64,000 nucleotides of DNA from the NCBI GenBank assembly GCA_965278995.1, contig OZ257136.1:434001-498000 (forward strand). The letters run 5' to 3'. Both the position numbers and the translations under genes were made by a program. Of this stretch, positions 25,869 to 34,070 are shown piece after piece. Origin of the DNA: JADJYF01 sp965278995 (GTDB taxonomy: Bacteria > Pseudomonadota > Gammaproteobacteria > Ga0077536). The stretch's first letter is position 1, and each line of letters opens with the position of its first letter. Under the pieces are notes generated by a model. That model had not been told where the DNA came from. It was given only the letters and a program-made list of their open reading frames with translations, and searched no databases.

Positions 25869-26315
25869 ATGAAGCCGAAAGTCGCACAGGAATATGTTCA
25901 GATCCAGGACCTCGAATGGCAACCTTTCCCGGGCGAATTCTCCGAAGGGGGGATCCGCTGGAAGCTGCTGCATGTATCGCCGGAAGTTGGCGCCTGGACG
26001 GCCATTTTTGATTGCCCGCAGGGTTCCTCGTTTGCCGCGCACACGCATATCGGCCCGGGCGAGTACCTGCTGACCAAAGGCCGCATGGAAGTGCGTGGCG
26101 GCACTGACGAAGGTGGCGCGACGGCGCTGGCCATGGGTTACGGCTACGAGTCGTGCAATGCCCGGCACGACAAGACCTACTTCCCGATTCCGAGCGAGTT
26201 CTATATGACGTTTCTCGGGCCGCTGCAGTTCATCCATCCGGACGGCAGTCCGCGCGCGGTCGTTGGCTGGGAGCAGGCGCAGGGATTGTGGGCGGCGCAG
26301 ACCGGGCAGAGTTGA
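25869..26315 (+). CDS. Cupin-domain protein (ChrR-like/DUF4437-type)
   Basis: A 148-residue single-domain cupin. Metal ligands are probably HTHIGPGEYLLTKGRMEVRGG near residues 61-79 and later acidic/His positions. Similar proteins are annotated as ChrR-like or acetylacetone-cleaving-like cupins; no specific activity can be given. The ATG at 25869 follows GAGGGGAG by a good distance, which rules out an upstream in-frame ATG at 25821. It stands alone between the divergent lipid operon and the UPF0149 gene. Confidence 0.7.
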   Translation: MKPKVAQEYVQIQDLEWQPFPGEFSEGGIRWKLLHVSPEVGAWTAIFDCPQGSSFAAHTHIGPGEYLLTKGRMEVRGGTDEGGATALAMGYGYESCNARHDKTYFPIPSEFYMTFLGPLQFIHPDGSPRAVVGWEQAQGLWAAQTGQS

Positions 26316-26330
26316 CGCATAGCGCTCACA

Positions 26331-27071
26331 TCACGCGCCACAGCATTTCTTGTATTTCTTGCCGCTGCCGCAGGGGCACGGCTGGTTGCGCCCGATTTTC
26401 GTGCTGCGGACGGGTTCCTGCGCAGCGCTGTTCATGTCGCGCACGGCCTCCCGCACGGTGAGGCCGATTTCGGCGTAGCTGTTCAGCGCGCGTGAAAACA
26501 GCAGGCTGAATTTCGTCGCGAACGAATCGAGCGCAAGCGACTCGCTCATGCCCTCAGCAGCCGACGATGCAGTCTCCAAAGCCATGCGTTCAGCGGCTTC
26601 CCGCGAAGCAAAAAACGCCAGCGTGATGAAGCTCAGATTGAAGTCGCTGTCGATTTCGTTCTGCAGGTGGTTTTCCCAAACTTCCTGCGAGTAGCCGTAA
26701 CCGAGCACGAAGCCGCGTGACCACTGCGCAATCGGCGCATCCTCATCGAAGTTCGCCAGCATTGGCGCGCGGAACTGGCAATCTGCCGGCAGTTCGTAGT
26801 CACCCGTCAGCACGGCGCTGTTGATCGTCTCGTATAGCGCCAGCAGCCGCTCGAGCGCGTCGCTCAGCTCGTCTTCGCCCGGTGCTGCCGACTCTGCGTC
26901 GCCCGCCTCGAAGTCGATGATCAGCGGTAACCATTCAGACGGCAGGATGATTTCGGGCGCACACGCAATCGCGAACAGCAGGCCCTGTACGGCGTGATAG
27001 CTCGGCGTCGAGTCCGGGCGTGTCGGGTCGGCCAGGAACGCGGCGAGCGCGGCGGAATCGACTGCCAGCAC
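26331..27071 (-). CDS. UPF0149 (YecA-like) protein with SEC-C zinc motif
   Basis: A protein of about 246 residues with a UPF0149 helical domain (AAFLADPTRP, GFVLGYGYS) and a C-terminal SEC-C zinc-binding motif GRNQPCPCGSGKKYKKCCGA, as also found in SecA tails. Function unknown; SEC-C modules often bind ribosomes or SecB-like partners. The start is uncertain: GTG 27071 or TTG 27080 are the best choices, neither with a clear ribosome site. A longer frame to 27164 would run into the tRNA-Leu gene and is rejected. It may be cotranscribed with that tRNA, which lies about 50 bases upstream on the same strand. Confidence 0.78.
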   Translation of the reverse strand: MLAVDSAALAAFLADPTRPDSTPSYHAVQGLLFAIACAPEIILPSEWLPLIIDFEAGDAESAAPGEDELSDALERLLALYETINSAVLTGDYELPADCQFRAPMLANFDEDAPIAQWSRGFVLGYGYSQEVWENHLQNEIDSDFNLSFITLAFFASREAAERMALETASSAAEGMSESLALDSFATKFSLLFSRALNSYAEIGLTVREAVRDMNSAAQEPVRSTKIGRNQPCPCGSGKKYKKCCGA

Positions 27072-27123
27072 GTGTACCAATGAGTGAAAGTGTGTGAAAC
27101 TGAACAGGAAATCAGACGATTTG

Positions 27124-27207
27124 TGCCGAAGAGAGGACTTGAACCTCCACGGGGTTTCCCCCACTGGTACCTGAAACCAGCGCGTCTACCAATTCCGCCA
27201 CCTCGGC
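27124..27207 (-). tRNA. tRNA-Leu (anticodon CAG)
   Basis: Read on the minus strand, GCCGAGG at the 5' end pairs with the 3' CTTCGGC (one G-T pair). There is a D-loop region GGCGGAATTGGTAGACGC, an anticodon arm CTGGT-TTCAGGT-ACCAG giving anticodon CAG, a long variable arm (TGGGGGAAACCCCG) typical of class II tRNAs, and a T-loop GGTTCAAGTCC. The discriminator is A and CCA is not encoded. Length 84 bases fits tRNA-Leu. Confidence 0.95.
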
Positions 27208-27246
27208 AAGAGGTGCGCAATCTACCGAACCGATCCGAGTGAGTCA

Positions 27247-29460
27247 ATGAGTCGACGACAGCGTCCAGACGACGACATGCCCCAAGACGCGCGCGCGTAC
27301 GAAGCGCATGAACATATTGCCGATCTGCCGACCCGCGTCGCGATTCTCGCGGCCCTGGAACAGCTCGCTTCCCCGACAGCTTTGGGTGAACTCGCCGTGC
27401 ACCTCGGTGTCAGCGACAAACCGGCCTTGAATGCGCTCAAGCGACGGCTGCTCGCAATGACACGCGATGGCCAACTGGCGCGCACACGCGGTCTGCGTTT
27501 CGGTCTGGCGAGCGCCATGGACCTGATCCCGGGCCGTGTACTTTCCCATCGTGACGGCTACGCATTCGTGCGGCCCGATAGCGGCGGCGAAGACATCTAC
27601 CTGGAACCGCGCGAAGCGCGCCGCACGCTGCACGGCGACAAGGTGCTGGTGCGCATTGCCGGGCTCGATCGGCGTGATCGCCCCTACGGCAACCTGGTCG
27701 ATGTACTCGAGCGCGCCAATGCACAGATCGTCGGGCGTTACTTTCGCGAACGCGGTATCGGTATCGGCTTCGTCGTCGCCGACAATCGGCACATCCATCA
27801 GGAAGTCCTCATCCCTGCCGGGCAGGACGGCGGCGCCAGCGACGGCCAGATTGTCATCGCTACCATCGAGCAGCAGCCCGACCAGCATACCCAGCCCATC
27901 GGCCGGATAGTCGAGGTTCTCGGCGAACACATGGCGCCGGGCATGGAAATCGAGGTCGCCATTCGCAGCCATAATCTGCCGTCGGCTTTCCCGCCGGCTG
28001 TGCTGGCAGCGGCGGAAGGAATAGCCGCCGAGGTCAGCGCCGCCGAATGCGACGGGCGGCGCGATCTCACGAACCTGCCCCTGGTCACGATCGACGGTGC
28101 CGATGCGCGCGATTTCGACGACGCGGTATGCGCGCGACGCAAGGCTGGCGGTTACCTGCTGCACGTCGCGATCGCCGACGTCTCGCACTATGTCCGCCCG
28201 GATAGCGCACTCGACCGCGAGGCGGTGGTCCGCGGCACTTCGGTGTACTTCCCGGATCGCGTCATTCCAATGCTGCCGGAGCACTTGTCGAATGGCATCT
28301 GTTCGTTGAATCCGCACGTGCTGCGCCTGGCGCTGGTCTGCGAACTCGAGATCAACGAACACGGCGAGGTGCAGTCGTCGCAATTCTACGAAGCCGTGTT
28401 CCGCTCGCGTGCCCGCCTGATTTACGAGGACGTCGAGCGCTGGCATCGTGGCGAGCGTGAAGGCGAGCGGTGGCCGGCCGAAGTCGAAGACAGTCTCCAC
28501 TGTCTCTACGATCTGTATGCAGCGTTTCGCGCGCGGCGCGAGACCCGCGGCGCGCTCGATATCGATACCATCGAGCCTCGCTTCCGCTATGACGAGCGCG
28601 GCAAGATTGCCGGTGTCGAGGCCGTGCAGCGAGTCGACGCGCATCGCCTGATCGAAGAATGCATGATAGCGGCGAATGTCGCTGCTGCGCGCTATCTCGA
28701 AACGCGCAAACAGCCGGCTCTGTACCGTGTCCATGATCTGCCGAACGACGAGAAGGCGGAAGAACTCGGCCGCTTTCTGCGCGAACTCGGTTTGCGGGTC
28801 GAGATGGGCGAAAAGCCGAATTCGAAAGCGTTTGCCGCCGTGCTGGCTGCGGCGCGCGATCGGCCCGACAAACGGCTGATTGAGGCTGTCGTACTGAAAA
28901 GCCTGAAGCTCGCAGTCTACAGTGCGTCTAACAGCGGGCACTTCGGCCTGGCGCTGCCGGCGTACGCGCATTTCACTTCGCCAATCCGACGCTATCCCGA
29001 TCTGGTTGTGCATCGGGCGATCAAGGCAGCACTTGCCGGCGTGCCGGTTGCCGAGGGTGCGGCAGAACGGATGGCCGAACTTGGCGGACAGTGTTCGCTC
29101 TGCGAGCGCCGCGCTGACGACGCCACTCGCGACGCTATCGCGTGGCTGAAATGCGAGTACATGCAGGACAAGGTCGGTGCCGAATTTTCTGGCATCATTT
29201 CCGGCGTTGCCGAGTTTGGTTGTTTCATCGAACTAGACCAGGTGTTTGTCGAGGGCCTGCTGCACGTGACCGAGCTGCCCGGCGACTATTATCATTACGA
29301 CGCGATCCGTCATACGCTGAGTGGTCGTTCCAGCGGCCGCGAGTTCCGCCTGGGTCAACCGGTGACCATCGTCGTTGCACGGGTCGATCTCGATCAGCGC
29401 AAAATTGATTTCAAGCTGGCCGGTGCCGCGCCGGCACGGCGCCAGCGCCGGCGTCGATGA
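27247..29460 (+). CDS. rnr: Ribonuclease R
   Basis: A 737-residue processive 3'-5' exoribonuclease of the RNase II/RNB family that degrades structured RNA and takes part in tmRNA-linked quality control. It has an N-terminal winged-helix region, two cold-shock domains, and the RNB catalytic domain with TIDGADARDFDDAVCARR near residues 281-298, which carries the metal-binding aspartates. HFTSPIRRYPDLVVHRAI follows near 576, then an S1 domain (GAEFSGIISGVAEFGCFIEL). The basic tail is short (RRQRRRR) compared with E. coli RNase R. It overlaps rlmB by 4 bases, the usual gammaproteobacterial pairing. Confidence 0.97.
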   Translation: MSRRQRPDDDMPQDARAYEAHEHIADLPTRVAILAALEQLASPTALGELAVHLGVSDKPALNALKRRLLAMTRDGQLARTRGLRFGLASAMDLIPGRVLSHRDGYAFVRPDSGGEDIYLEPREARRTLHGDKVLVRIAGLDRRDRPYGNLVDVLERANAQIVGRYFRERGIGIGFVVADNRHIHQEVLIPAGQDGGASDGQIVIATIEQQPDQHTQPIGRIVEVLGEHMAPGMEIEVAIRSHNLPSAFPPAVLAAAEGIAAEVSAAECDGRRDLTNLPLVTIDGADARDFDDAVCARRKAGGYLLHVAIADVSHYVRPDSALDREAVVRGTSVYFPDRVIPMLPEHLSNGICSLNPHVLRLALVCELEINEHGEVQSSQFYEAVFRSRARLIYEDVERWHRGEREGERWPAEVEDSLHCLYDLYAAFRARRETRGALDIDTIEPRFRYDERGKIAGVEAVQRVDAHRLIEECMIAANVAAARYLETRKQPALYRVHDLPNDEKAEELGRFLRELGLRVEMGEKPNSKAFAAVLAAARDRPDKRLIEAVVLKSLKLAVYSASNSGHFGLALPAYAHFTSPIRRYPDLVVHRAIKAALAGVPVAEGAAERMAELGGQCSLCERRADDATRDAIAWLKCEYMQDKVGAEFSGIISGVAEFGCFIELDQVFVEGLLHVTELPGDYYHYDAIRHTLSGRSSGREFRLGQPVTIVVARVDLDQRKIDFKLAGAAPARRQRRRR

Positions 29461-30209
29461 GCGAGCGCGATTTATTGATTGGTGGCCTCCATGCGGTTAC
29501 CAGTGCGCTCACGCATGCACCCGGCGATGTGCTCGAAATCTGGTTGCGCCAGGGTGCCGAAGAAGGCGCACTGCTGACCTGCGCGACGCTCGCTCGCTCG
29601 CACGGGCTGACGGTACAGAGCGCCGATAACCGTACCCTCGACCGCCTGTATGGCGACGAGCACCACCAGGGTGTCGTGATACGTCGGCGACCGCCGGCCG
29701 CCCCCGACTTCAAGAGCTGGTGCTGTGGAATCTCACGCAGCGCATCACCGCCGCTGCTGCTGGTCCTCGATACAGTGCAGGATCCCCGCAATTTCGGCGC
29801 CTGTCTGCGCGTTGCCGACGGCGCCGGTGTCGCTGCGGTCATCCATCCTCGCGACAAAAGCGCGCATCTGAACAATGTCGTGGCAAAAGCGGCGAGCGGT
29901 GCCATCGACACCGTGACTTTGCTGGCGGTGACCAACCTGGCGAGTGCGCTCGATGATCTCAAACAGGCCGGCGTGTGGGTGACCGGGGCCGTACACGACA
30001 GTCCGACCAGCCTCTATACAATTGATCTGACCGGCGCGGCCGCTCTGGTGCTCGGCAACGAGGGCAGCGGGCTGCGACAACTCACCCGCACGCGCTGCGA
30101 CCACCTCGCGCACATCCCGATGTACGGCACGCTCCGCAGCCTGAACGTCGCGACCGCAGCCGCGGTCGCCTTATTCGAGGCCCGCCGCCAGCGCGGCGCA
30201 GCCCGGTAA
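29457..30209 (+). CDS. rlmB: 23S rRNA 2'-O-ribose G2251 methyltransferase RlmB
   Basis: A 250-residue SPOUT-class methyltransferase that modifies G2251 in the P-loop of 23S rRNA. The N-terminal substrate-binding domain begins LLIGGLHAVTSALTHAP. The knot region carries DTVQDPRNFGACLRVADGAG near residues 103-122, LVLGNEGSGLRQL near 196-208 and MYGTLRSLNVATAAAVALFE near 223-242, the three SpoU motifs. It is translationally coupled to rnr through a 4-base overlap. Length matches E. coli RlmB (243). Confidence 0.95.
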   Translation: MSERDLLIGGLHAVTSALTHAPGDVLEIWLRQGAEEGALLTCATLARSHGLTVQSADNRTLDRLYGDEHHQGVVIRRRPPAAPDFKSWCCGISRSASPPLLLVLDTVQDPRNFGACLRVADGAGVAAVIHPRDKSAHLNNVVAKAASGAIDTVTLLAVTNLASALDDLKQAGVWVTGAVHDSPTSLYTIDLTGAAALVLGNEGSGLRQLTRTRCDHLAHIPMYGTLRSLNVATAAAVALFEARRQRGAAR

Positions 30210-30216
30210 AAGAGTT

Positions 30217-30245
30217 TTGCAGTTCAGCGCCTGAACCCCTACACT
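30217..30245 (+). promoter_or_regulatory. Sigma-70-type promoter for the rpsF ribosomal operon
   Basis: TTGCAG (30217-30222) and TACACT (30240-30245) are separated by exactly 17 bases, a good sigma-70 arrangement. It begins 7 bases after the rlmB stop and would give a leader of about 80 bases before rpsF. Confidence 0.6.
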
Positions 30246-30255
30246 ACGCGCCCCT

Positions 30256-30312
30256 CCCGGCAGCAACAGCCGGGCCTATACGCTTCCTTGCTTCACCGCC
30301 TCGTCGGGAAGC
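30256..30312 (+). promoter_or_regulatory. Structured rpsF leader, candidate S6:S18 autoregulatory RNA
   Basis: Two stems are visible: CCCGGC/GCCGGG (30256-30261 with 30269-30274, 7-base loop) and GCTTCC/GGAAGC (30282-30287 with 30307-30312) enclosing a CACCGCC-rich loop. Bacterial rpsF leaders often carry a structure with an unpaired CCG that binds S6:S18. The second stem-loop has CCG in its loop, so autoregulation is plausible, but the match is by eye. Confidence 0.4.
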
Positions 30313-30333
30313 TTAATCCGGAAGGAGCAACGG

Positions 30334-30822
30334 TTGAGACACTATGAGATCGTGTTTCTGGTCCACCCTGACCAGAGTGAACAAGTCGGTGCCATGGTCG
30401 AGCGCTATCGCGTGATGATCGAGGGCACCGGCGGCCACATTCATCGGCTCGAAGACTGGGGCCGGCGCCAGCTCGCTTACCCGATACACAAAGTGCATAA
30501 AGCGCACTATGTGTTGATGAACATCGAGTGCGATGCTCCAACGCTGAACGAGCTCACCAGCGCGTTTCGCTTCAACGATGCGGTATTGCGCAATCTTGTC
30601 GTCAAGCGTGATGCAGCGATAGTCGAGCCGTCATCGATTGCTCAGGCCAAAGACGAACAGTCCGAGCGTGACGATGAGCGCAATCGGCGTTCGCGTGACG
30701 ATCGCGATCGTCGCGGGCCGTCCGGCGGACAGGGCGGTCGTGACGGCGGCGACAACGGCGATGGGGCACCGGAATCGACTGAAAGCGTCGCTACGGCAGA
30801 CGCCGACAGCGAAGACGCCTGA
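30334..30822 (+). CDS. rpsF: 30S ribosomal protein bS6
   Basis: A 162-residue ribosomal protein that binds bS18 on the platform of the small subunit. The core MRHYEIVFLVHPDQSEQVGAM through LRNLVVKRDAA matches bS6. Residues about 110-162 form a long charged tail rich in Arg, Asp, Gly and Glu, longer than the E. coli tail. The start is TTG, supported by AAGGAG seven bases upstream and by the fit of the N-terminal residues. It heads an operon with rpsR, a DUF2232 gene and rplI; priB, present between rpsF and rpsR in enterics, is absent. Confidence 0.95.
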   Translation: MRHYEIVFLVHPDQSEQVGAMVERYRVMIEGTGGHIHRLEDWGRRQLAYPIHKVHKAHYVLMNIECDAPTLNELTSAFRFNDAVLRNLVVKRDAAIVEPSSIAQAKDEQSERDDERNRRSRDDRDRRGPSGGQGGRDGGDNGDGAPESTESVATADADSEDA

Positions 30823-30843
30823 GAGCGGCAGGAGTAATTCATC

Positions 30844-31068
30844 ATGGCCAAGTTTTTTCGACGTCGTCGCTATTGCAAATTCACCGCTGAAGGTGTTCTC
30901 GAGATTGATTACAAGGATCTCGCGACCTTGAAGGCGTACATCACCGAAAATGGCAAGATTGTACCAAGCCGCATTTCGGGGACAAAAGTTCGCTATCAGC
31001 GTCAGCTGGCAACTGCAGTCAAGCGTGCGCGCTTCCTTGCCCTGCTGCCGTACTGCGACGCGCACTAG
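30844..31068 (+). CDS. rpsR: 30S ribosomal protein bS18
   Basis: A 74-residue basic protein. It opens MAKFFRRRRYCKFTAEG, carries the conserved IDYKDLATLKAYITENGKI, and ends KVRYQRQLATAVKRARFLALLPY, a full match to bS18. It pairs with bS6 on the 30S platform. It lies 21 bases after rpsF with a GGCAGGAG ribosome site. Confidence 0.97.
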   Translation: MAKFFRRRRYCKFTAEGVLEIDYKDLATLKAYITENGKIVPSRISGTKVRYQRQLATAVKRARFLALLPYCDAH

Positions 31069-31077
31069 CAGCAGATC

Positions 31078-31989
31078 GTGCGGTTCATTGCGCGGTTCGC
31101 CATGCGGGGACCGTACTTCGCGGCGGCCTCGGCCGCCGCATTGCTGCTGTCGTCGTTGTCGGTCGGGCTGCTGCTGATCCCGAGTGGAGCGGTCATCGCG
31201 CTGGTGACATTGCGCCAGGGCGCCGGCGAAGGTGCCAAGGTCGCACTGATGGCCAGTGCTGTCGCCCTCGCCCTGCGATTCGCGCTGGCCGGCGATTTCG
31301 CGCCGATGTTGATGTTATGTGCGCTGACCTGGGTCCCCGCTTGGATCATGGCGCTGGCGCTGGTATACCGGCGACAACAGGCCTACCCGTTGTTGATCGC
31401 GGGCATGCTGGTCGGACTATATGCGGTGGCCATGCGGGTCATGGTTGGGGATGTCACGGCGTTCTGGAGTGCGCGGTTGGCGCCGCTGTTCGAACTGCTG
31501 GGCAAGGATGGCGGCACCCGTTTCAGCCCTGAGCAGATGTTGTTCGTCGCCGGCCAGTTGCATGTGTGGTCGTTGGTCGGTATTCACAGCGTGCTCGCAG
31601 GTATGATTCTGCTCGGCCGCTGGTGGCAGTCGATGTTGTTCAATCCGCAAGGTTTCGGGTCGGAGTTTCGCGAATTGGCGCTGCCGCGTGCCGCGTTCGT
31701 GACGCTGCTCGTGGCTGCGGCTTTGTTCGTGATCGATCGTGCAGCGTCGCTAGGCCTGGCGGTGGTCGGTGACGCTCTTGCGATACTGGTGGTATTGTTC
31801 GCGTTCCAGGGTCTGGCCGTGATTCACTTCAGGGCAAGAGTCAGACATCTCGCGAACGGTTGGCTGACCGCCATGTATGTTCTGCTCATGGTCATGCCGC
31901 AAGTTGTTGGTCCGCTGCTGGCAACTACCGGTGTCGCGGATGTGCTGGCAGATTTTCGCCGGTTGCGCGGTCCGCGCGAGGCAGCCTGA
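31078..31989 (+). CDS. DUF2232 integral membrane protein
   Basis: A 303-residue inner-membrane protein with about eight hydrophobic helices, starting at GTG 31078 (MRFIARFAMRGPYFAAASAAALLLSSLS). Proteins of this family (DUF2232, YybS-like) are often encoded between rpsR and rplI in proteobacteria, exactly as here; their function is unknown. It starts 9 bases after rpsR, so it belongs to the ribosomal operon. No catalytic motif is seen. Confidence 0.85.
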   Translation: MRFIARFAMRGPYFAAASAAALLLSSLSVGLLLIPSGAVIALVTLRQGAGEGAKVALMASAVALALRFALAGDFAPMLMLCALTWVPAWIMALALVYRRQQAYPLLIAGMLVGLYAVAMRVMVGDVTAFWSARLAPLFELLGKDGGTRFSPEQMLFVAGQLHVWSLVGIHSVLAGMILLGRWWQSMLFNPQGFGSEFRELALPRAAFVTLLVAAALFVIDRAASLGLAVVGDALAILVVLFAFQGLAVIHFRARVRHLANGWLTAMYVLLMVMPQVVGPLLATTGVADVLADFRRLRGPREAA

Positions 31990-32042
31990 CGCTGGAACGA
32001 TCCCGCGCCTGATGAATTGTTTTCGAACTGAGGATGGCTGAG

Positions 32043-32510
32043 ATGGAAGTGATATTGCTGGAGAAAATCCACCGGTTGGGTGAACTGGGCGACAAGGTCT
32101 CGGTACGTCCGGGCTACGGTCGTAATTTCCTCATCCCGAACCGCAAAGCTGTGTCGGCTACTGCCGACAATGTGGCTCGGTTCGAGGAGCAGCGTGCTGA
32201 GCTCGAGCGCACCCAGGCAGATCTGCTGGGCGCAGCCCAGGCTCGCGCCGAGCAGCTGAAAGACCTCGAGGTGGTGATCGGTGCCAAGGCCGGTGCGGAA
32301 GGCAAACTGTTCGGCTCGGTCGGTACGCTCGACATCGCCCAGGCTATCGTTGCCGCCGGCGCAGTGGCCGAGAAACGTGAAGTCCGTCTGCCTAACGGCC
32401 CACTGCGCGAAATTGGCGAGTACGCGATCGAAATTCATCTGCACGCCGACGTCAATGTCGAAGTGAAGGTGCGAGTGGTTCCGGAGGACGCATCGTCAGC
32501 GGCTGGCTAG
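32043..32510 (+). CDS. rplI: 50S ribosomal protein bL9
   Basis: A 155-residue protein of the large subunit stalk-base region. The N-terminal domain MEVILLEKIHRLGELGDKVSVRPGYGRNFLIP is diagnostic, followed by a long helix (ARFEEQRAELERTQADLLGAAQARAEQL) and the C-terminal rRNA-binding domain. I chose the ATG at 32043 over the in-frame ATG at 32034 because GAGG at 32030-32033 is correctly spaced only for the second ATG. It closes the rpsF operon. Confidence 0.95.
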   Translation: MEVILLEKIHRLGELGDKVSVRPGYGRNFLIPNRKAVSATADNVARFEEQRAELERTQADLLGAAQARAEQLKDLEVVIGAKAGAEGKLFGSVGTLDIAQAIVAAGAVAEKREVRLPNGPLREIGEYAIEIHLHADVNVEVKVRVVPEDASSAAG

Positions 32511-32590
32511 GTGAAGCGCCTCTGCGTTGACCAGCCTATTGATCGTCCAGGCGCTGGTCGGCGCGCTGACAGCGCGGGAGACCCCCAAAC

Positions 32591-33979
32591 ATGGCCAGCG
32601 TGAGATCTGTCGGCGATGCGGCGATGGACGCGCTCAAAGTCCCGCCGCACTCGATCGAAGCCGAGCAGTCCGTGCTCGGCGGGCTCATGCTGGATAACGA
32701 AGCGCTTATCCACGTCAACGAGCGCATCAAGGCAGACGATTTCTATCGTCGCGATCACGCCGCAATTTTCGGCGCGATCGAGACGCTGGCCAATGACAAC
32801 AAACCTTACGATGTCGTGACCCTGGCCGAATGGCTGGACAGCCGGGGTCAATTGAATGAAGTTGGCGGGATCGCTTACCTCGGCCAGCTGGCCGAGAACA
32901 CGCCCAGCGCGGCAAATATCAGCGCCTATGCCGATATCGTGCGCCAGCGTTCGATCCTGCGCGAACTTATCAGCGCCGGGACGCAGATTACGGAAAGCGC
33001 GTTCCGCACCGAGGGACGCACGCCGGACGAACTGCTCGATCTCGCGGAAAGTCTGGTGTTTGAAATCGCCGAGCGCGAATCGCGCGGGCGTCGCGGCTTC
33101 CGTCCGATCAAGGAACTGCTGGTGGAAGCGCTCGATCGAATCGATCTGCTGTTCCAGCGCGACAACCCCATTACCGGCGTCGCCACCGGCTTCTATGAAC
33201 TCGATACGATGACATCCGGTCTGCAGAAATCGGATCTTGTGATCGTTGCCGGTCGACCATCCATGGGCAAGACCGCGTTCGCACTCAATATCGCGCAGCA
33301 TGCGGCAATCAAGGAGCAGTTGCCGGTTGCGGTGTTCAGTATGGAAATGCCGGCCGAGCAACTCGCCATGCGCATGATGTCATCGCTCGGCCGTATCGAT
33401 CAGCACAAAGTACGTACCGGGCGCTTGAGCGACGACGACTGGCCACGCCTGACTCATTCGGTCGGCATCCTGTCCGACGTCAAGATGTTCATCGACGACA
33501 CGCCGGCATTAACCCCTGGCGATCTGCGCGCGCGCTGCCGGCGGCTGGCGCGCGAGCATGGCCTTGGTCTCATTGTCATCGACTATCTGCAGTTGATGCA
33601 GGTCAATGGTACGAAAGAGAATCGCGCAACGGAGATTTCTGAAATCTCGCGCTCCTTGAAAGCGCTGGCAAAAGAGTTGAGTTGCCCGGTGATGGCGTTG
33701 TCGCAGCTCAATCGGAGTCTCGAACAGCGCCAGGACAAACGCCCGGTGATGTCCGATCTCCGCGAGTCCGGCGCCATCGAACAGGATGCCGACCTCATCA
33801 TGTTCATCTATCGCGATGAAGTCTACGACGAGGATAGCGCTGACAAAGGCATTGCAGAAATCATCATCGGCAAACAGCGTAACGGTCCGATCGGCATACG
33901 CAAGCTGAGATTTTTCGGCCAGTACACCAGCTTCGAGAATCTGGCGCACGACGATTACGGCGGCCAGAAGCGCGATTGA
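32591..33979 (+). CDS. dnaB: Replicative DNA helicase DnaB
   Basis: A 462-residue hexameric 5'-3' helicase of the replication fork. The N-terminal primase-interaction domain begins KVPPHSIEAEQSVLGGLML. The RecA-like domain has Walker A GRPSMGKTAFALNIA near residues 219-233, Walker B LIVIDYLQLM near 325-334, and QLNRSLEQRQDKRPVMSDLRESGAIEQDAD near 377-406 (arginine finger and loop). No intein. It follows the rplI operon by 80 bases, the conserved order in many gammaproteobacteria. Confidence 0.97.
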   Translation: MASVRSVGDAAMDALKVPPHSIEAEQSVLGGLMLDNEALIHVNERIKADDFYRRDHAAIFGAIETLANDNKPYDVVTLAEWLDSRGQLNEVGGIAYLGQLAENTPSAANISAYADIVRQRSILRELISAGTQITESAFRTEGRTPDELLDLAESLVFEIAERESRGRRGFRPIKELLVEALDRIDLLFQRDNPITGVATGFYELDTMTSGLQKSDLVIVAGRPSMGKTAFALNIAQHAAIKEQLPVAVFSMEMPAEQLAMRMMSSLGRIDQHKVRTGRLSDDDWPRLTHSVGILSDVKMFIDDTPALTPGDLRARCRRLAREHGLGLIVIDYLQLMQVNGTKENRATEISEISRSLKALAKELSCPVMALSQLNRSLEQRQDKRPVMSDLRESGAIEQDADLIMFIYRDEVYDEDSADKGIAEIIIGKQRNGPIGIRKLRFFGQYTSFENLAHDDYGGQKRD

Positions 33980-34070
33980 CGCGACCGGAGCAGGTGATCA
34001 TCGACCTGCAGGCAGCCACGCAGAATTTCGCCCGCGTGCGAATGCACGCGCAGTATGTAACAGTGCAGTC

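Noticed and set aside
27072..27164. N-terminal extension of the UPF0149/SEC-C protein
   Set aside because: It would start inside the tRNA-Leu gene and adds sequence unlike the family.
27244..29013. 589-codon open frame on the minus strand
   Set aside because: Antisense to rnr, which has complete RNase R motifs; the frame shows no family likeness.
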